Assembly: GCA_020696885.1 (NCBI GenBank)
Contig: JAJFMS010000216.1
Span: 1 to 6,378, forward strand
DNA from: Armatimonadota bacterium
Lineage (GTDB): Bacteria; Armatimonadota; SYMT01
Reading direction: 5' to 3'
Length of the DNA: 6,378 nt
In this document: positions 4,995-6,378 of the stretch, one piece after another
How positions within the stretch are numbered: the first letter of the stretch is position 1
How the letters are laid out: every line of letters begins with the position of its first letter
The notes under the pieces: generated by a model
Told to the model about the DNA's origin: nothing
What the model saw: only the letters and a program-made list of their open reading frames with translations
The model's database searches: none
Made by a program: the position numbers and the translations under genes

Positions 4995-5882
4995 ATGCGC
5001 GAGGCCGTGCACGAGATCTGGCGATATCGCGAGCTCCTCTTCCTGTTCGTCCAGCGAGACCTGAAGGTCCGCTACAAGAACTCCGTGCTCGGCTTCGGCT
5101 GGTCGCTGGTGAACCCGCTACTCCAGGTGGCGGTGCTCACCACGATGCTGCTGTTCCTGATGCCGCAGAAGAACCGGACGGAGAACTACCACGCCTACGT
5201 CTTCTGCGCTACGGTGCCCTGGCTGTTCTTCAGCACCGCGTTGATGGATTCCACCAACTGCCTGCTGAGCTACTACACCCTGCTCAAGAAGACCTACTTC
5301 CCCCGCGAGATCATCCCGCTGGCCAGCGTGGCCGGCAACCTGATCCACTTCTCGCTCTCCACTGCGGTCTTTCTCGGCTACCTGGCGGTGATGTCGCTCT
5401 TCCGCTGGGCCACGGAGGGGAGCTTCAACTGGCCGATCCTGCCGAGCGTGGTGTTCTTGCCGATCCCGATCATCGGGCTGGTGCTGCTGGTGACCGGGCT
5501 CTCGATGTTCGTCTCCGTCTGGACGCTCTACTTCGAAGACATCCGGTACCTGGTGGATAGCGGCCTCAAGGTGCTGTACTGGCTCGTTCCGGTGATCTAC
5601 TTCTCGGACGTGATCCTCTGGAAGAACCCGAAGGGCCACGGCGAGCTCTTCTACCGGCTCTACATGCTGAACCCGCTCGCGGCGTTGATCACTGCTTTCC
5701 GGAAGCTCATCCTACCCCCCACCAAGATGCTGGGCACGGATGGCAACGACTTCCTCACCCCGCCGATGGGCGGCAACGAGTGGCTGTTCCTGTGCATCGC
5801 GCTCCTAACGTCCACCGCCCTCCTCGCCCTGGGGCTGCGGTTTTTCAACCACCGCAAGTGGTACCTGGCGGAGCGCGGCTAA
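4995..5882 (+). CDS. wzm: ABC-2 type polysaccharide export permease (Wzm-like)
   Basis: This is an integral inner-membrane permease that, with its ATPase, exports undecaprenyl-linked O-antigen, capsule or a similar polymer. From ATG 4995 it has 295 residues. The cytoplasmic amphipathic N-terminus is typical of the family (EIWRYRELLFLFVQRDLKVRYKNS in two parts, residues 7-19 and 20-30). The LGFGWSLVNPLLQ entry (32-44) leads into about six hydrophobic segments near 35-56, 66-90, 108-135, 150-178, 190-208 and 262-284. The conserved FEDIRYLVDSGLK (180-192), VPVIY (198-202) and MLNPLAALITAFRK (224-237) regions are present. The length is close to the usual 260-290. A longer reading from ATG 4839, overlapping the glycosyltransferase stop, would add 52 residues. 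They are encoded by the heptamer/stem-loop spacer and have no family resemblance, so it was not used. The ribosome binding site at 4995 is weak (GGAA, ten bases upstream). The stop overlaps the ATPase start by one base, indicating translational coupling. Confidence 0.92.
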   Translation: MREAVHEIWRYRELLFLFVQRDLKVRYKNSVLGFGWSLVNPLLQVAVLTTMLLFLMPQKNRTENYHAYVFCATVPWLFFSTALMDSTNCLLSYYTLLKKTYFPREIIPLASVAGNLIHFSLSTAVFLGYLAVMSLFRWATEGSFNWPILPSVVFLPIPIIGLVLLVTGLSMFVSVWTLYFEDIRYLVDSGLKVLYWLVPVIYFSDVILWKNPKGHGELFYRLYMLNPLAALITAFRKLILPPTKMLGTDGNDFLTPPMGGNEWLFLCIALLTSTALLALGLRFFNHRKWYLAERG

Positions 5883-6378
5883 TGACTCAGGAGAAAGAGC
5901 TAGAGCCGATCATCGAGGCCCATGGGCTGGAGAAGGAGTTCCGGATCAAGCTGGGGCGGGGGTCGTTCAAGACGTTCGTGCTGGCTGGCGGCCGCCTCAA
6001 AGAGAAGCACGTGCACGCGCTCCAGGGGCTGGACCTCTCCATCTACCCCGGGGAGTCGGTGGCGCTGCTGGGACGCAACGGCTCGGGGAAGAGTACTTTC
6101 CTGAGCCTGATCGCGCGGATCTACCGCCCCACCCGCGGCACGCTGAAGGTGCGCGGACGGGTGGCTCCGCTCCTCGAGCTGGGCGCGGGCTTCCACATCG
6201 AGCTGAGCGGCCGCGAGAACGTGGAGCTCAACGGCGTGATCCTCGGGCTCACGCGCAAAGAAGTGGCGGAGCGGATGGACACCATCATCGAGTTCTCCGA
6301 GCTCCAGGAGTTCATCGACCTCCCCCTGCGCACTTACAGCTCCGGCATGGTCCTGCGGCTCGGCTTCGCCACCGCGGT
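5882..6378 (+). CDS. wzt: ABC transporter ATP-binding protein for polysaccharide export (Wzt/KpsT-like), 3' end cut by window edge
   Basis: This is the cytoplasmic ATPase that powers the Wzm permease; 165 complete codons are visible. The start is ATG 5882, overlapping the permease stop (TAATG), with GGAG eight bases upstream. After a leader containing EAHGLEKEF (12-20) and a basic stretch usual in Wzt-type ATPases, HALQGLDLSI (45-54) precedes Walker A GRNGSGKST (64-72). The Q-loop region reads APLLELGAGFHIELSGRENV (95-114), a signature of the Wzt/TagH/KpsT-like exporters and not of importers. The ABC signature is the YSSGM variant (152-156) followed by RLGFATA. Walker B, the H-loop and any C-terminal glycan-recognition (Wzt-C) domain lie beyond the edge. 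Whether the exporter is chain-length controlled by Wzt-C (O9a type) or lacks it (KpsT type) therefore cannot be told. Confidence 0.93.
   Translation, partial: MTQEKELEPIIEAHGLEKEFRIKLGRGSFKTFVLAGGRLKEKHVHALQGLDLSIYPGESVALLGRNGSGKSTFLSLIARIYRPTRGTLKVRGRVAPLLELGAGFHIELSGRENVELNGVILGLTRKEVAERMDTIIEFSELQEFIDLPLRTYSSGMVLRLGFATA

Noticed and set aside
1..6378. Defence system, toxin-antitoxin pair or mobile element
   Set aside because: No nuclease, helicase, transposase, integrase, terminal inverted repeats or small toxin-antitoxin-like pair was seen on either strand.

Overview
This is a GC-rich window (about two thirds G+C, judged by eye) from a bacterial chromosome. It holds seven protein genes: five are complete, and one is cut by each edge. 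There are no rRNA, tRNA, CRISPR, phage or transposase signatures. The GC content, the stand-alone P5C dehydrogenase, the small zinc-ribbon proteins of unknown function and the short spacer repeats would fit a soil or environmental lineage such as Gemmatimonadota. That placement is an impression, not a determination.

Layout. Positions 1-1410 (+) carry the C-terminal nine tenths or so of L-glutamate gamma-semialdehyde (P5C) dehydrogenase from proline catabolism. A spacer of about 80 bases with a weak promoter-like sequence follows. Positions 1491-2336 (+) encode a two-helix potassium channel with the TVGYGD filter, fused behind a cytoplasmic TPR-like domain and an acidic leader. Positions 2337-2499 are a convergent spacer. 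Positions 2500-3096 (-) encode a zinc-ribbon protein followed by five degenerate repeats of about 22 residues. Positions 3097-3365 are a divergent spacer with an 8-base-period ACTCC array and a GC-rich stem-loop.

Positions 3366-3698 (+) encode a 110-residue protein with four CxxC pairs. Seven bases later comes a GT4-like glycosyltransferase (3706-4839). A 155-base spacer follows, made of heptamer repeats and a stem-loop. Then come an ABC-2 polysaccharide-export permease of the Wzm type (4995-5882) and, overlapping it by one base (TAATG), the start of its ATPase Wzt (5882 to the right edge).

How the genes work together. The right half is the start of a surface-polysaccharide (O-antigen, capsule or teichoic-acid-like) assembly and export operon. 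The glycosyltransferase builds glycan on the cytoplasmic face, and Wzm/Wzt exports the lipid-linked chain. The eight-cysteine protein is cotranscribed with the glycosyltransferase by spacing, and its role is unknown. The left half is unrelated housekeeping (proline to glutamate) plus an ion channel. No complete new system can be demonstrated. The most unusual items are the TPR-channel fusion, the two divergent cysteine-rich proteins, and the two short-period spacer repeats, one of which supplies the stop codon of the glycosyltransferase.
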